The notes below the pieces were generated by a model. That model was given only the letters and a program-made list of their open reading frames with translations, was not told the DNA's origin and made no database searches. The position numbers and the translations under genes are program-made. A stretch of DNA of 64,000 nt, taken from assembly GCF_000204055.1 (NCBI RefSeq), contig NW_006768772.1:862339-926338 (forward strand). The letters run 5' to 3'. The DNA is from Melampsora larici-populina 98AG31. Its lineage: Eukaryota; Basidiomycota; Pucciniomycetes; Pucciniales; Melampsoraceae. Position 1 is the stretch's first letter; each line of letters starts with the position of its first letter. This document shows, in pieces, positions 33,857 to 45,685 of the stretch.

Positions 33857-35902
33857 AGGACCCTGGAAAGCCCCGATATACCCTCCTAATGGAAATCCCG
33901 AAATTTTCCCCTCCTACCTACACAAATTTCGCCGGTTTTCACAAAAAAAACTCGGATTCCTACCTGTTGACAAAGGACCATTTTTTTTTCGGAGAAAGGT
34001 CCCAATATTCCTTCCATCTGCATAAGGACCCTCAAAATCTGTGTTTTTGGGCGTTTCAGAGCAATTAGACATCTTGATTTTTTTTCCGGAAAAACTTGCA
34101 TATTTTTTTGGGAATTTGGTAGAAGAATCACAAGAGTTGAAGTTGTTGAGAGAGAAATAGACTAGTGAGTAGTATAGCTATGTAGTGTTATGTAGTTGAG
34201 TTTTAAAAAAAACGAGTAATTCAATTCCTGGCCAGCCACTGGAGGGACTGTGTTTCCAGTTCCTGGCCAGCCACTGCAGTCGGTCCACTGCTGTAACAGG
34301 TAAAAACATCAAAGTGAATCTCTACACATGAGGGAGATCAGGGTCTGAGAATTCAATATCAAGAAGTAGAAAAAGAGCAGTCAAACGTTTCAGAAAAGGG
34401 ACTAAAGAGACTGGTATTTTTTTGAATTTGGGAGAGATGAAGCGAAACAACTTGAAGAAATAACACAAAATCAAATCTCTAGATAAGGTGGAGAGAAATA
34501 AAAACCAAGTTAGATATTACAATTCAAGTATAGCTTATTTTTTTCTAGCTTTAGCGTGTTCAACAGCAAGTTGTTCGAGAATTGCCTTGATGTACTGTTT
34601 CTGGCTCATAGCCTTTAACATAGCACGATAAGCTTGAGGAATCCATATGGTGTTAGCCTTGGGTTCAGTAATATTCATTGATGAGGTGGGGGGAAACACA
34701 TAGTGCATATCTGCTATATCAAGATGCGAGAATATGAGACGATTTGGAAAGTTTTCTTCAAAACTACACGCTCCAGGATTCCCTTTATACATGTAAAGCT
34801 GGGTAGATGCATATGAGAGCTTAGATCGAGTGGACGATTTGGTGATCCACTCGTGCTTACCATTCTGGTAAATGTAGAGAGCACAGATCTTACCCAAAAA
34901 AAGCATCTAAAACGAATCAAGAGTACATTAAATGATCAGAGTCGGCAGCTTCATATTTGAAACAGGGGATGACATACATTGTTTTTTATAACCACAACAA
35001 ACTTGTTTACTTCAAGTGGATTGTCTTCTGATACATTGCCACTTGTATAAAGTGTTTGTGTTGCGATGTTGAGAGTTGTTGATGTATTTTTTGCAATCCA
35101 ATTGAGGTCAAGCTTTACATGAATGTTCCATCGATGTAAGCGATCCAGAGCCTTGTCCATCTGCTCAGAGTTTTTCAGCATGATGGCTACCAATTTACTA
35201 CATGTCCGAGGGTCCAATTTGGTGGCTCCATTTGCATTGGCGTGATCAGAAGCCACAGGATCCTGGTGGTTGTTTTTTTTCTTTCGTTCATTACCTTTTC
35301 CTTTTGCTACGCGAGATATAGTAATTGTGTCTAATATCAACGAAAACTATCAAGATCAAACAAAAAAAATGTTGTGATCAAGCAGAATCAAGCTGTTTCA
35401 GCAACTTTCAGGCCATTTCAAATGTTTGGACTCGGTTGAAACTGGTTGAAACAACCTTCTTGCTGACCCATGCCAGACTGTCAGACATCTCGATTTCAAT
35501 GACCATCAACTGTCATAATATGACATTTTTCCACACCCTTTTACATAAAAATGTGCAAAAAATTGTCTTACCTGAGCTTCGAACTCAATACTATCATGAT
35601 TGGTATCTATACACAATAACATCGGGTTTCATTGTGACTCGATGATCATTGCTACTCACCTTATGTATGGAAGTGGGTAGCCTGGTGGCCCTGAGAACCC
35701 TCTTTCCTACCTAATGTGTAAGAAACCTAATTTTTTTTTCCACACTTTTTGACATATTCCTACATACAAAATAAGGCTCCTGTGTGACTTTTTTTTTCAA
35801 ATTTTTAGAATTCCTACACAGAACATAAGGACCATTTTTACCCAAAAAGGCCAATTCCTACATACCCAATTAGGCGGGTATATAGGGGCTTTCCAGGGTC
35901 CT
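33857..35902. mobile_element. 2-kb element with AGGACCCTGGAAAGCCCC ends
   Basis: Inverted ends of about 40 bp and the 8-bp duplication GGTATAAG (33849-33856, 35903-35910). Subterminal zones on both sides repeat a TTCCTAC(A/C) motif and AAGGAC(C) motifs. One minus-strand gene-like frame (35340-34535) is inside. The ends are related to the MITE at 10624-11005. No recognisable transposase is encoded, so it is probably non-autonomous or of an unknown type. Confidence 0.8.
34535..35340 (-). CDS. Hypothetical protein of the AGGACCC element, about 240 residues
   Basis: Two exons read well: about 35330-34980, then an intron ending in ttttag, then about 34890-34535. The upstream part is Lys/Asn-rich (KGKGNERKKKNNHQD) followed by a helical segment (KLVAIMLKNSEQMDKALDRL). 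The downstream part has KHEWITKSSTRSK, RLIFSHLDIADMHYVFPP and a helical end (YIKAILEQLAVEHAKARKK). No ATG was found in frame at the 5' end, so at least one further upstream exon is likely. No family recognised and no DDE triad seen. Its place inside a TIR element suggests a transposition-related or passenger protein. Confidence 0.45.
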
Positions 35903-35967
35903 GGTATAAGTCCCTCTCTCGACTACTCGTTCGTCCGAGAGGGACTTAGTTAAGTTAGCACTTGTTG

Positions 35968-36909
35968 CAGGTTTTCAAGCGGTTTTGACAAACTCACTCG
36001 GCTCGATAAAGGACCGAGGCTGATTTAGTTTTTCAATCGGTTTGAAATTCGACAGGATGTATTGAACCGAACCCAACCCCAGCGGTAAAACCATTTAACC
36101 TTTTTGTAAGGTTTGAATGATTAAATCAAGACACAGTTTGTTTTTTTTCTTTAAGAAACAAAAACCTTTGATTTTGGTATGGAAAAAAAGTTTGGGTTTT
36201 GATGGAAAGATTTTAATGAATTATGTACTAGCTGGGAATGATTGTGGTACATACATAAGCATGATTGAGTGTTGGGTTTTACAAGAATGGATTTAAATCT
36301 TGAGTAGATCTTCCCTTGATTTGATTGTACGATCTGCATAACTAGAATCTAGAGATCAAGAGTACTGTGTAAATCGAAGAGGAGATGGTATTAGTAAAAG
36401 TAGTCTACATAGTCTGAGATTTTGTTGATGGAGTGATGGATTGGCAAGGATGAGAGAGTGAGTAAAGCGAGAAAAGTAGAAAAAGATGAAATATGTATTA
36501 TTTTGTTTTGGATTTGGTGAGTAAACTCTAATCTGAGAAAAAATTAAAATTAATTTACCAAAAACAGAAATCGAATTCCAATCAATTCTCAGTAAAACCA
36601 TATCAACAACTGATTACCACCAACCAACCCATCAATCACTTTAAACAAACAAACCATTCAGATACCACTTCAAAAACCAAATCACTTCACATCACAATCC
36701 ATTCAATCAACCTCAAAACCATCCATCCATCAAATCAACTCAATCAACTCAATCAACTCAAATCCATCAACTCAATCAAATCGAATCAATCGAATCAATC
36801 AAATCAAATTCTCAAATCAAATCATAAATCAATCAGACTAGATTCTCAAAAAAGAACATTCAAACATATCCAAACAAGAACAAACAAGGGGGAGAAGTGA
36901 GAATCAAAA
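35968..36909 (+). promoter_or_regulatory. Upstream region of the Galpha gene
   Basis: About 940 bp of non-transposon sequence. 36610-36860 is a (CAATCAA/AATCAACTC)n-like C/A-rich tract leading to the ATG, as is common in leaders of strongly expressed fungal genes. The last nested insertion ends only about 950 bp upstream of the start codon. No defined TATA or operator was identified. Confidence 0.4.
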
Positions 36910-38763
36910 ATGGGAGCTTGTTTCTCATCTACCGGTCATCCTTCACATCTCGATGGTAATTCGGCTGCCAATCGTGATAGGTAAAAACTCTCTTGACTTC
37001 ATCTTACCAAAAATTATATACAATCATCTGATACTATTCTTGCGTGATTTCCGATTTCGATTTCGATTAGATCTTATGCTATTGATAGACAGATAGAAGA
37101 AGATGCGAAAAAGTTTAAAAGGGAATGTAAAATTCTTTTATTAGGTTGGTGTTTTTCTTATCATATCTTATCAATCAAAATCAAGAATAGACTAAGAAGC
37201 AAGATCAAGTTCAAAAACACATTATAAAATCATCAACAATACTACTTCAAAGTCGATTCTGATCAAGACCAATAAACATTCAATTCGATTCCGAAACAAC
37301 AAACAAACTGACCGAACCTCAATGATTCTCTTTCCATTTGGTTTTTATAGGATCAGGCGAATCAGGAAAATCAACAATAGTCAAACAAATGAAAATCATT
37401 CATCAAAACGGATACACACGAGACGAATTACTATTATTCAAAGTAACAATTTACAAAAACTTAATAGATTCAGCACAAGCCGTTGTATTTGCGATGAAGA
37501 AGTTTAGATTCGAACCGGTTGAACCGGTGAATCGAGTTTATGCAGATAAGATCTTGGAATACAGATTAGATTTACATGAAGCTTCGGGTTTGAATATGGA
37601 TGTGGTTAGATCGATCGAATCACTTTGGCATGATCCGATCATTCCGGCTGTTATGGATAGAGGTAGTGAGTTTTATTTAATGGATTCTGCTGGATAGTTG
37701 AGTTTACATTCCTTATTTTCCTTTCTTTCCTTGATGATCTACTCTTTCTGAAACTTACTCTTCATTATTATTATTTTCGTTTGTTGGATTTTCTTCGTGT
37801 TAGTTTCTTTGATGAGGTTCAAAGGATCGGTCAAGCTGATTATATTCCAAATGAAACGGATGTCTTAATGGCACGTACAAAGACAACAGGTATTTCAGAA
37901 ACTAAATTCAAATCAGGTCAACTATCAATTCAGTACGTTCAAATCACTTTTATCACATCAAAGCTTTTCAAATCAACTAACTAGAAACTCTCTATCGATT
38001 CTCTTTTATAGTATGTTTGATGTAGGTGGACAAAGATCAGAAAGGAAAAAATGGATTCATTGTTTTGAAGCCGTGACATCGATAATCTTTTGTGTAGCAC
38101 TAAGTGAATACGACCAAGTTCTCTTAGAAGAAAGTGGTCAAGTAAGTCTTTCCTTATTCCCTTCTTTTTCTTTCCCTTCACTGATCTCTTTGTAAATCTC
38201 TTTCTAGAATCGAATGGCCGAATCATTAGTCTTATTCGAATCAGTCATTAACTCTCGTTGGTTCTTAAGAACTTCAATCATCTTATTTTTAAATAAGATT
38301 GATTTGTTTAAAGCTAAATTACCTAAAGTACCACTCGAACGTTATTTTCCGGAATATACGGGTGGGAATGATGTTAATAAGGCTGCAAAGTATATCTTAT
38401 GGAGGTTTACTCAGTTGAACAGGGCTAGACTTAGTATTTATCCTCAGTTTGTCCACTTTTTCTTCTGACTCTTTTTTGGTTTGGATTGGATTTGATGGCT
38501 GATTTTTTGGTTTTTTTTGCGTAGTTTGACTCAGGCTACTGATACTTCTAATATTCGATTGGTTTTTGCGGCTGTGAAAGAAACAGTTGAGTTTTTGTTT
38601 GATTAAAAATCTGATTCAAATCCATTGATCATGAGTGGAATATGATCAAGTTCAATTTTCTTCACATCCTGTAATTCTTGAAACTGATGAATTTTTCCAT
38701 TCTTTTTTATAATCTTTTTTTTAGATCTTACAGAATGCACTTAGGGATAGTGGAATTCTATAA
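36910..38763 (+). CDS. Heterotrimeric G-protein alpha subunit, 362 residues
   Basis: Eight exons: 36910-36980, 37071-37144, 37351-37696, 37804-37932, 38012-38141, 38208-38446, 38525-38585, 38725-38763; 1089 nt in one frame. N-terminus MGACFSS has a myristoylation Gly2 and a palmitoylation Cys4. The P-loop GSGESGKST spans intron 2. Switch I is [13 protein letters not shown] and switch II is [12 protein letters not shown]; guanine specificity motifs are FLNKIDLF and TQATDT. The protein couples membrane receptors to effectors such as adenylate cyclase. The C-terminus LRDSGIL has Ser at the fourth position from the end instead of the pertussis-toxin Cys. Length is near the usual 353-355, with a slightly longer N-terminus. 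This is the only confident host gene; which fungal Galpha class it belongs to needs a tree. Confidence 0.95.
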
Positions 38764-40356
38764 AAAAAGTCTTTTCTCCGGTTTCTTTGATTACCCTACT
38801 TTTTCCTTAATATGATTATCTTTTTTTTTTGGAATTGTTTTACAAGACGTTTTGAATTGAGGTTTTTAAAAGGAAAAATAAACCTTTTTGATTGATTTTT
38901 GTGATTAGAACCTCTATCTCCCCTCTCTCCCCTATCTCTCTCCCCTCTCTCTCCCCCATCTCTCTATCTCTCTATCTCTCTATATATATGTAAAATTAAA
39001 CCAAAGCTCTCTTAGACACTCTTAATATTTTTTCTTTTTTGAGTTATTTATATATCTAATTTTTCTTTTTTTTTTTCTTTTCTTTTTTTGATCACCATAC
39101 ATTTTGTTTATATATCTCATCAAACGCATTTCATTTTTTTTCATTTTTCTTCTTCTTCTTCTTCTTCTTTTCAATCTAACTTTAACTTTCTTCTTCTGAA
39201 AACCCTACACTTTTTTTAATTATTTTTAATTTTTTTCCATTTCTTCTTCTTCTTCTTGTTCTTAGACTTTAATTCTACTTTTTTTTTCACACATCACCCT
39301 TTTTGTGCATTAATTCTTTTAATTTTACTTTTTCTTCTTTTTGGTTTTGGGAGGGATTTTTTTAAATTCTTTAAAAAACCTCTACTTTTTTGTCTTTGTC
39401 TTCTCATCATTCTGATAATTTTATAATTCCAAGAGGTTTCTCTTACATTTTTTTCTTTTATATGTGAATTTGATTGAAATTTGTATCATTAATCTATCCA
39501 AATAAACAAGAAATTCACTTTTTTTTTCTCCTCTTCCTTTGGCGTACATATATGGCTCTCTGTGTGTGTGTGTCTGTGTGTGTTTATAGAATCTTTTTTT
39601 ATTTTGTCTGTTTTCTTTTCTTTTTATCTATTTCTCCATATACATCTGTTTCTGTTTCTGTTTCTGTTTTTTATCATGTTTCTTTTGTTAATAAACTTTT
39701 TGGTTTGAATCTGATGAATAATCAAGAAAGAAAGAAAGAAAACATACTTATAAACAAATATGGCTTGAGTTTTTTTTGGTGTGAGGGTGATGGTATGAGG
39801 ATGATGATCAGTATGGGCATGATGAGTATGAGCATGAGTACTATAGTTTGTGAAAGGAAACTTGAAGGAAGAAAATGGAATAGGTTTTGATTTGTTTGAG
39901 AGTTTTTAAGGTGTCAGTAGTGTGTATGTGTGAAAGAAAGAAAGAAAGAAAAAGAGAAAAAGAAGAAAGAGAAAAAGAAAAAGAAGTTATAAAGTTGATC
40001 ATGATATGGTCCTGGAGATGTTTTGAAAGTTTGATGTAAATCATCATATGTGAATTGTGAGTAGTGAGTAGTGAGTTCTGAATTATGAAGTATTTTGGAA
40101 AGATAAGTTTGTTGGTACGTATCTGGTATTTCATGAAACTGGAATTTTGATTTTTTTTAATTTAGGGGTTTAAGAAATATTAGGGTATGTACAAGAAAAA
40201 CTCAAAGTCTGGTAGATGTACATATTAGTTACTGTATCATGCAGAGACAAAGGTTTGGAAGCAATGGTCAGAATCTAGAAGTGACAGGTTGAGTGCTAAC
40301 CCAAAAAAGGCAAGTAGAGTGTGATAAATATTTTCAACAAATCTTAGACTTAATCA
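38764..40356. other. AT-rich, pyrimidine-rich downstream region
   Basis: Long T and TTC tracts, GT and TTTCTG microsatellites (39550-39670), and AAAG tracts near 39930. Frames here are low-complexity. The first 100-200 bp probably hold the Galpha 3' untranslated region. No gene supported. Confidence 0.5.
38920..38985. repeat. (CTCTCTAT)n / CTCTCC microsatellite
   Basis: Imperfect CT-rich microsatellite ending in TATATATATG. Confidence 0.8.
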
Positions 40357-40365
40357 CATTTCTTT

Positions 40366-40809
40366 TTAGCTTAACACAAGCCCTCTCTGTGCAGTCATGT
40401 CCGCGCGCCTCACAGATGGGCTTGCAACTAATCATGGATTCCTGGAGAAATTACAAGGTCTGAAAGTCCAAAAGATATTCTCCCTGTCACAGGCAGAAAC
40501 TGGTGTACAAAAAGTATTGGAACAGACCACAATACAGGCTGGTGTTGTGAAATGTTCAAGCCATGTTTTTTGCTGCATCAGATGGTTTGTCTATGATCTG
40601 AGGCTACAAGGATGTGTAGAAAAAAAATATGAACAATTTTGCCTGCAAGGTAAAGTCGTGTTTATCAGTGAGGAAAGCAGGAAAAATCAGAAAACTACAT
40701 AAGAGGACTTAACCGGTGGAGTCTCTGTGCCAGGAATCCACGATTAGTTGCAAGCCCCTCTGCAAGGTGCGCGGATGTGGCCGCGCAGAGAGGGCTTGTG
40801 TTAAGCTAA
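40366..40809. mobile_element. 444-bp MITE with TTAGCTTAACAC ends and 9-bp duplication
   Basis: Inverted ends of about 90 bp begin TTAGCTTAACACAAGCCCTC and contain GGGCTTGCAACTAATC. CATTTCTTT flanks both sides (40357-40365, 40810-40818). The ends resemble those of the element at 33319 (CTAACTTAACTAAGTCCC) and the duplication length is the same, so both are likely from one superfamily. The frame inside is not a gene. Confidence 0.88.
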
Positions 40810-40859
40810 CATTTCTTTTAACCTAAACCCAATCTATGGTTTTACATACACAGTCATGA

Positions 40860-41600
40860 AATTTGCATTCATCAAACACCTTGATGTAATCAGAACAACA
40901 TTGAGAGTGTGATAGATCAAGTTTTGAATGTTCAAATAGCTTCAGATGGTGATGAAAAAATACTTACAACAAGAAAGATGATAGTGAGGAAGATATTGAG
41001 GTACAAGACAACTTTTTGATTTCTTTCAGTATCACACATCATCAAACCCTTGATGAGGAATCCCCCAGCAGATCACATATTTGTAACTCAGCTGATTGGG
41101 TTGACAGGATAATGGTTGATGTTCCAACCCAATGGAACTCATCATACCTCATACTTCAGAGGGACCTTTTACTGAAACTGAATGAACCCTGCATACAATT
41201 TTATAAATGCCAAGCCCTGAAATCTGTGCTGTCTAAGTTGATATGGGAGTATGTTTCAACAGATGTGTGACTTCCTCAAACCACTCTGTGAAGCTACCGA
41301 TTATATAATCAAGGTTAGTGGTTTAGTGACAAAAAGAAACTACCACTCACTGTCTTTCATGTGCTAACCCCATTGAGATGCTCTGCACCAATTTTGAGTG
41401 TTCCCATGGTATGCTATTGCATGTTACAAGGGTTACTTCACTCAATGGCCTTAACAACTTTGGCAAGCCATAATGAAATTTTGTTATCCCTTGTCAAATG
41501 TATCTTTGAGATGAATAGCCATCACTGAAACAGATTATAGCCAAACTGTGTTGGGATGGCCACAATCAAAACCTTGCATTTGGTGAATCTAGATCCGAAC
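40860..41600 (+). pseudogene. hAT transposase fossil
   Basis: The frame around 41016-41270 reads VDVPTQWNSSYLILQRDLLL, matching the well-known hAT motif DVPTRWNSTY(L/E)ML. The following text in another frame includes CDFLKPLCEATDYI, also typical of hAT. Further downstream only scattered fragments survive, with many stops. It is a degraded remnant of an autonomous hAT element, probably unrelated to the one at the window start. Confidence 0.7.
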
Positions 41601-43540
41601 AGAATTGAACCTTTACAAAAGGAACCCAAGGATTGAGCTCAGCCTCTGACAAAGTGCCTCTGTAGAATGTGAATAAGCACATCAACTCTCAGGTTCACAT
41701 TGGGACCATCAGAAGCCATGTCCCCATTGTGATGGATTTGGAACTCATATATTTTTGATTAGGATTCAAAGTGAGGTCTTGATTCCAATCTTTCTAGATC
41801 ACATTTCTGAGGAGCATCAAACTGCTTCATCTCATTGAGAAGACCCACAGAACTACAGGGTTGCTGCAGAATCACCTGGCCACCTTTGGCTGAAAATTGT
41901 TGTTGATAACACTCTTGATGTACTCGCAAAAGATGGCTTAATAGAGTAGCATGATGGGGAGATACCCCCGACTGGCAGAGATTACTTTCTAGCTACTGTC
42001 TTTTTTGTAAGATTTTTTTGATTCATTGAATTGAAACCTAACTCAAAGATTTGATGTATATTTGATCACTTCTTGAACACATCTCTTCCACCCCATCGTG
42101 CCTTATTAAATCACAAAAGTGTGCCTTTGGTGAGGCTCCAAATACAAGATTGTAGCCAGGCAGGTCTTGGTGCACTCAATTAATACATGACCTATATGAT
42201 GCGTGAAGATGACTAAATGGCAGATCAGCAGCAAAGTAAGACAAACTTTGTCTAACATACACTTCTGAGCAATTTCTTTTGAATTTGGGTCATTGTAGTA
42301 TGCACTGCAGGCTTTCCGCAATTGTGAAGGGCTGAAGATGACCTTATTACATTTACCAATTCTATTATTACATTGTTGTATTTGTGGTGTGTCATTGCAA
42401 CTCTCTGCTTGATTGTTTGTTTTTAATATTGATTGTTTAATCAACAGAATATTTGAATTCATTGATGAAGATCAGATGATTCTGCAAAACAAAAAAGGCT
42501 TGATTTAGAAACAAAATAAAAAGAAAGACCTCATCTGCATTCCATTCAGCTTTGTTTGGGGATTGTAACCAAGCTGAATGTTTGGCTCTGATTCTCTCTG
42601 AATGTAATTTTGAAATGTTGACTTCCTAGATCCCAGTTCATTTTCATTTTAATTTCATAAATATTTCTTTCAATAAAGATTAAATATTTCAAGATTATGG
42701 ACAAACTAGCAACTTAGCAGTGGGCACCGCTCTAGTGGCTGACACTGCCATGTTATGTATAACACAAACACATCACAATTTCAGAAGTATTACAAAACCC
42801 CAATTTCATCCACATATATATACACCAACTTCAGTGGTGGGCGCTGCCCTTGATTACCTCAACTGTTTGTTTGAAACAGAGCAGTCACAAAATTGAGACA
42901 TGCAGTGAGATGCTTGAATATATTTGGAAGATAGGGGGTTTCATGTAAGAATTGTTTTGCAAATTTTTTTAAAAAACGGAAAAGTTTTTTAAATTTTAGG
43001 TGTTTTTTTTTTCTAAAAATATGTGGTCAACAGCATTTGGGACACCTAAAAAGGTGTCCCAATTTTTTAAAATCTATGGTACATTTTGCAACATTGGACA
43101 ACTTGTTGGACTGTAAAATACCATAAATTTCTTGACTTGAAACCCCCTAATGCAACACTTACAAACTGATGAACAACATGTAGCAAGTTGCCTTGAATCT
43201 CAATGTAATTGTTAAGACTGAAAGAAAACCTGTACATGCCAATTAATTAGAACTTCCACCAAAAAACCTGTAAGATTCTTATCATTTAAACATAAACAGG
43301 GCATCAAGACTGAGTCCACTGACAGGATCTGGTTGAAATGAAAGATCTCCAGGTGATCTCAAAATGATCAATTCCAGTGGAGAATTAAGCTTTTCACCAT
43401 ATACTAAGACTAGCCTATGGCATACAAATACATTTTGTTTTCCTTGAGACAATATTTTGGTTCATCCAATGATTACATTTCAAGTTTTGAACATGCCCTT
43501 CTTCCTCAACCACTATGCCTTTACCAATGTGAGCCTACTA
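41601..43540. other. Decayed transposon sequence, no gene
   Basis: AT-rich with many stops in all frames, probably the tail of the hAT fossil. GTGGGC(A/G)C(C/T)GC motifs recur near 42720 and 42838 and could be remnants of hAT termini. Confidence 0.35.
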
Positions 43541-43546
43541 GCATCT

Positions 43547-44536
43547 GTTGGGCCAGTATATTCCATAAACAAACTTCTACTAGACTCGTGGGGATTAGTA
43601 TCCACGAGTTTGAGCGGGTAAAGACATGGGCGTAGGAGCTTTACTTGGAATAAACAAGTAAAGACTCCAGTTAGTTGACCTTTAAACGAAGGATTTAGCC
43701 CAGGGATTTTGGGTTCATTATTGTCCTTGCAATAATTAAAAATAAGAGCAACTGACGCGCAGTTCTCAATCCTAAATTGATCCTCTTCTTATTCAAAGAA
43801 AGGTCAAAGAAGGTGGTGTTAAAGTCTTTTATAAAACCGGGAACTTTACACTCTGACTAATAGAGATTTCCCCGTAGATTAAGAGTTTCTTATATCAGAT
43901 AAATCCCAAATCTGATATAAGCAGCACTCAAGGACTACTTCCTTATATGTAATTCCACCGTATGGATATTACAAAAACTCCTGATTAGGGAATCCAATCA
44001 GACAGAAACAAGGGTTGATGTGCACACAATAAAGTCAACAAGACACAAGGTTGAGGATTCAAGGTTCGTATAATCAAGCTTTTGAAGTTCGTAGATGTTA
44101 GACAAAGTTTAAAAGTTCTAGGAAGATGAAGTGAGCAAATTGTAATGTTGTTGAATAATAATGTGATGATTCAAAACTGGTGGGATCTTCAGGGTTTATA
44201 TAGTCTGAACCCTGGGAATCTTTGGACTACAAGTGCGCACAAATTGTGGTTCTAAGGTTAGGTTAATTACAGTAACACGGTTACTATTGGGTTATGAGTA
44301 TATTTCACTTGTTACATACATGTTACATCTGTGAAATATATGTAGCTTTGGTTCACATCAAAGTTGTGTACGTACACACTCTTTGATGTAAGTTTTGCAC
44401 ATGTTACATATGCCAAATCATATGTAACTTGACTCTTGAAACTGAGCCTTGAGTTGTAATTGCTGTTTTTAAGGTTTTTTATTATATTTGTTGCCCATTG
44501 GTACACTGGTTTAGTACTCAGGGCTGACAACCAACA
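43547..44536. mobile_element. Possible solo LTR (copia-like)
   Basis: The stretch begins TGTTGG and ends CCAACA, the usual LTR termini. It contains GGGGATTAGTATCCACGAG near its start and a TATATAG box near 44198. No 5-bp target duplication could be matched at the ends, so the call is tentative. Confidence 0.3.
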
Positions 44537-44539
44537 TAT

Positions 44540-45433
44540 CATATCTAACTAACACACGGTGTGGAATGTAATTGACTTAAATGTCCCAAAGCTGATCAAA
44601 GGGCATGATCCTTTCCTCTATAAAGTTGCTTTGTGATGATCATTTAAACGGGTGTTGGCAAGAGTGTTGCTTAATCATCTAGAGTAGAAAGGTATTATAG
44701 GTTTCAAGATTGAAGTGGCAATCAAAAACATTGCAAACTGATCTAAATACTTCAGGGATCATACAAACCTGCATCATTGTGAATTGTCATTGCTTTCAAT
44801 GTGTTGTCCAACTGTTTACACAATTCAAGCACTTGATTCTTCAAAGAGTTCAACTCATCTTCCATTGTGGGTATGATCAAAACTTTTCCCTCAAGGCAAT
44901 CTGCATTGCTTCTCATATTAGAAAGCAATTGGTCTGGAGCACATATGTCAGCATGTTGGCCTGAGTGCAATCTGGGATCTTGAATTCACAAACCGAACTC
45001 CTCCAGACGCATGCTCTGGTGGAACAAAGTTGTTGAATTTGTTTCAATTTTTCCTTCCATCTGTTCTGTCAAACCTTTGAGGGCGCAGACTGTAAGAGAT
45101 GTACAAATCAGAACATAAGTTTGGTTTTTCAGAAACTTATCACGAACTTACTGCGTTTGTCACGGCTTCTTTCTTCTAAAAAATGTCAACTCCAGACTTT
45201 TTGGTGCCTTTAGATGTGAGTTTAATATTTGGAGACGGTGAAAAGGGATAGGTGCAATATCCTTCCAATTACAATTATGACAAATGAAAACTAAGGGAAA
45301 TTGATAGGGACCATTATACCCAGCCAGGTTTAACAGGCACTCTGACCCAGGCCCTGCTGGGCATCTAGTAATGTGAATGAACTGACAGTCCAACAGTAAC
45401 CACACAATTGCTGGATGACATATGCCTTCATTG
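44540..45433. other. Left flank of the CACTA-like element
   Basis: Minus-strand fragments (44970-44752 and 45405-45160) have some protein-like character, for example SLKNQVLELCKQLDNTLKAM, but no family or complete gene could be made out. Probably another decayed element that the CACTA-like element entered. Confidence 0.3.
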
Positions 45434-45471
45434 CACAGTGTCCACTGAAATCGCGCCGGACGCCCGGTGAG
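45434..45471 (+). repeat. Left TIR of the CACTA-like element
   Basis: 38 bp, perfect inverted match to 63568-63605, starting CACAGTG. Confidence 0.95.
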
Positions 45472-45624
45472 CTCTCTGTCAAGCAGATGTCGGAAGTTTG
45501 TGCAGACTTTGTCCCCAAAATCGTGTAATAAGTTATAACTCAGTCTCCCTGTAGCTACGTTCAGCGATCAGCCACGAGTAACTGATTTGGAATAGCCCCA
45601 GCCTGAGCTGAACGTCGCTGAGTC

Positions 45625-45685
45625 GTTGAGATACAGTATTCAGTTGTTGAGATACAGTATTCAGTTGTTGAGATACAGTATGGTT
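45625..45685. repeat. Three-copy subterminal repeat GTTGAGATACAGTA
   Basis: A 21-bp unit containing GTTGAGATACAGTATTCA is repeated three times about 200 bp inside the left end. Subterminal repeats in CACTA elements bind accessory transposition proteins; whether these do is unknown. Confidence 0.75.

Larger units (their letters stand above)
33319..35958. mobile_element. TIR element with 9-bp duplication, holding another element
   Basis: Ends CTAACTTAACTAAGTCCC extend as inverted repeats of about 56 bp to CGAGAGAGGGACTTATACC. CACTTGTTG flanks both sides (33310-33318, 35959-35967). Without the nested element (33857-35902) only about 590 bp remain, with no coding frame, so this is a MITE. The 9-bp duplication fits a MULE-like or related superfamily. 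Its left duplication includes the last two bases of the gypsy LTR, so it inserted after the gypsy element. Confidence 0.88.

Noticed and set aside
39474..39890. 138-residue frame downstream of the Galpha gene
   Set aside because: It lies in GT and TTTCTG microsatellite sequence, and its composition reflects the repeats.
40397..40702. 101-residue frame
   Set aside because: It is contained in the MITE 40366-40809, including its inverted repeats.
42106..42462. 118-residue minus-strand frame
   Set aside because: No domain, no splice context and decayed transposon surroundings; it may be chance.
45330..45518. 62-residue minus-strand frame
   Set aside because: It spans the left TIR border of the CACTA-like element, so it did not exist before the insertion.
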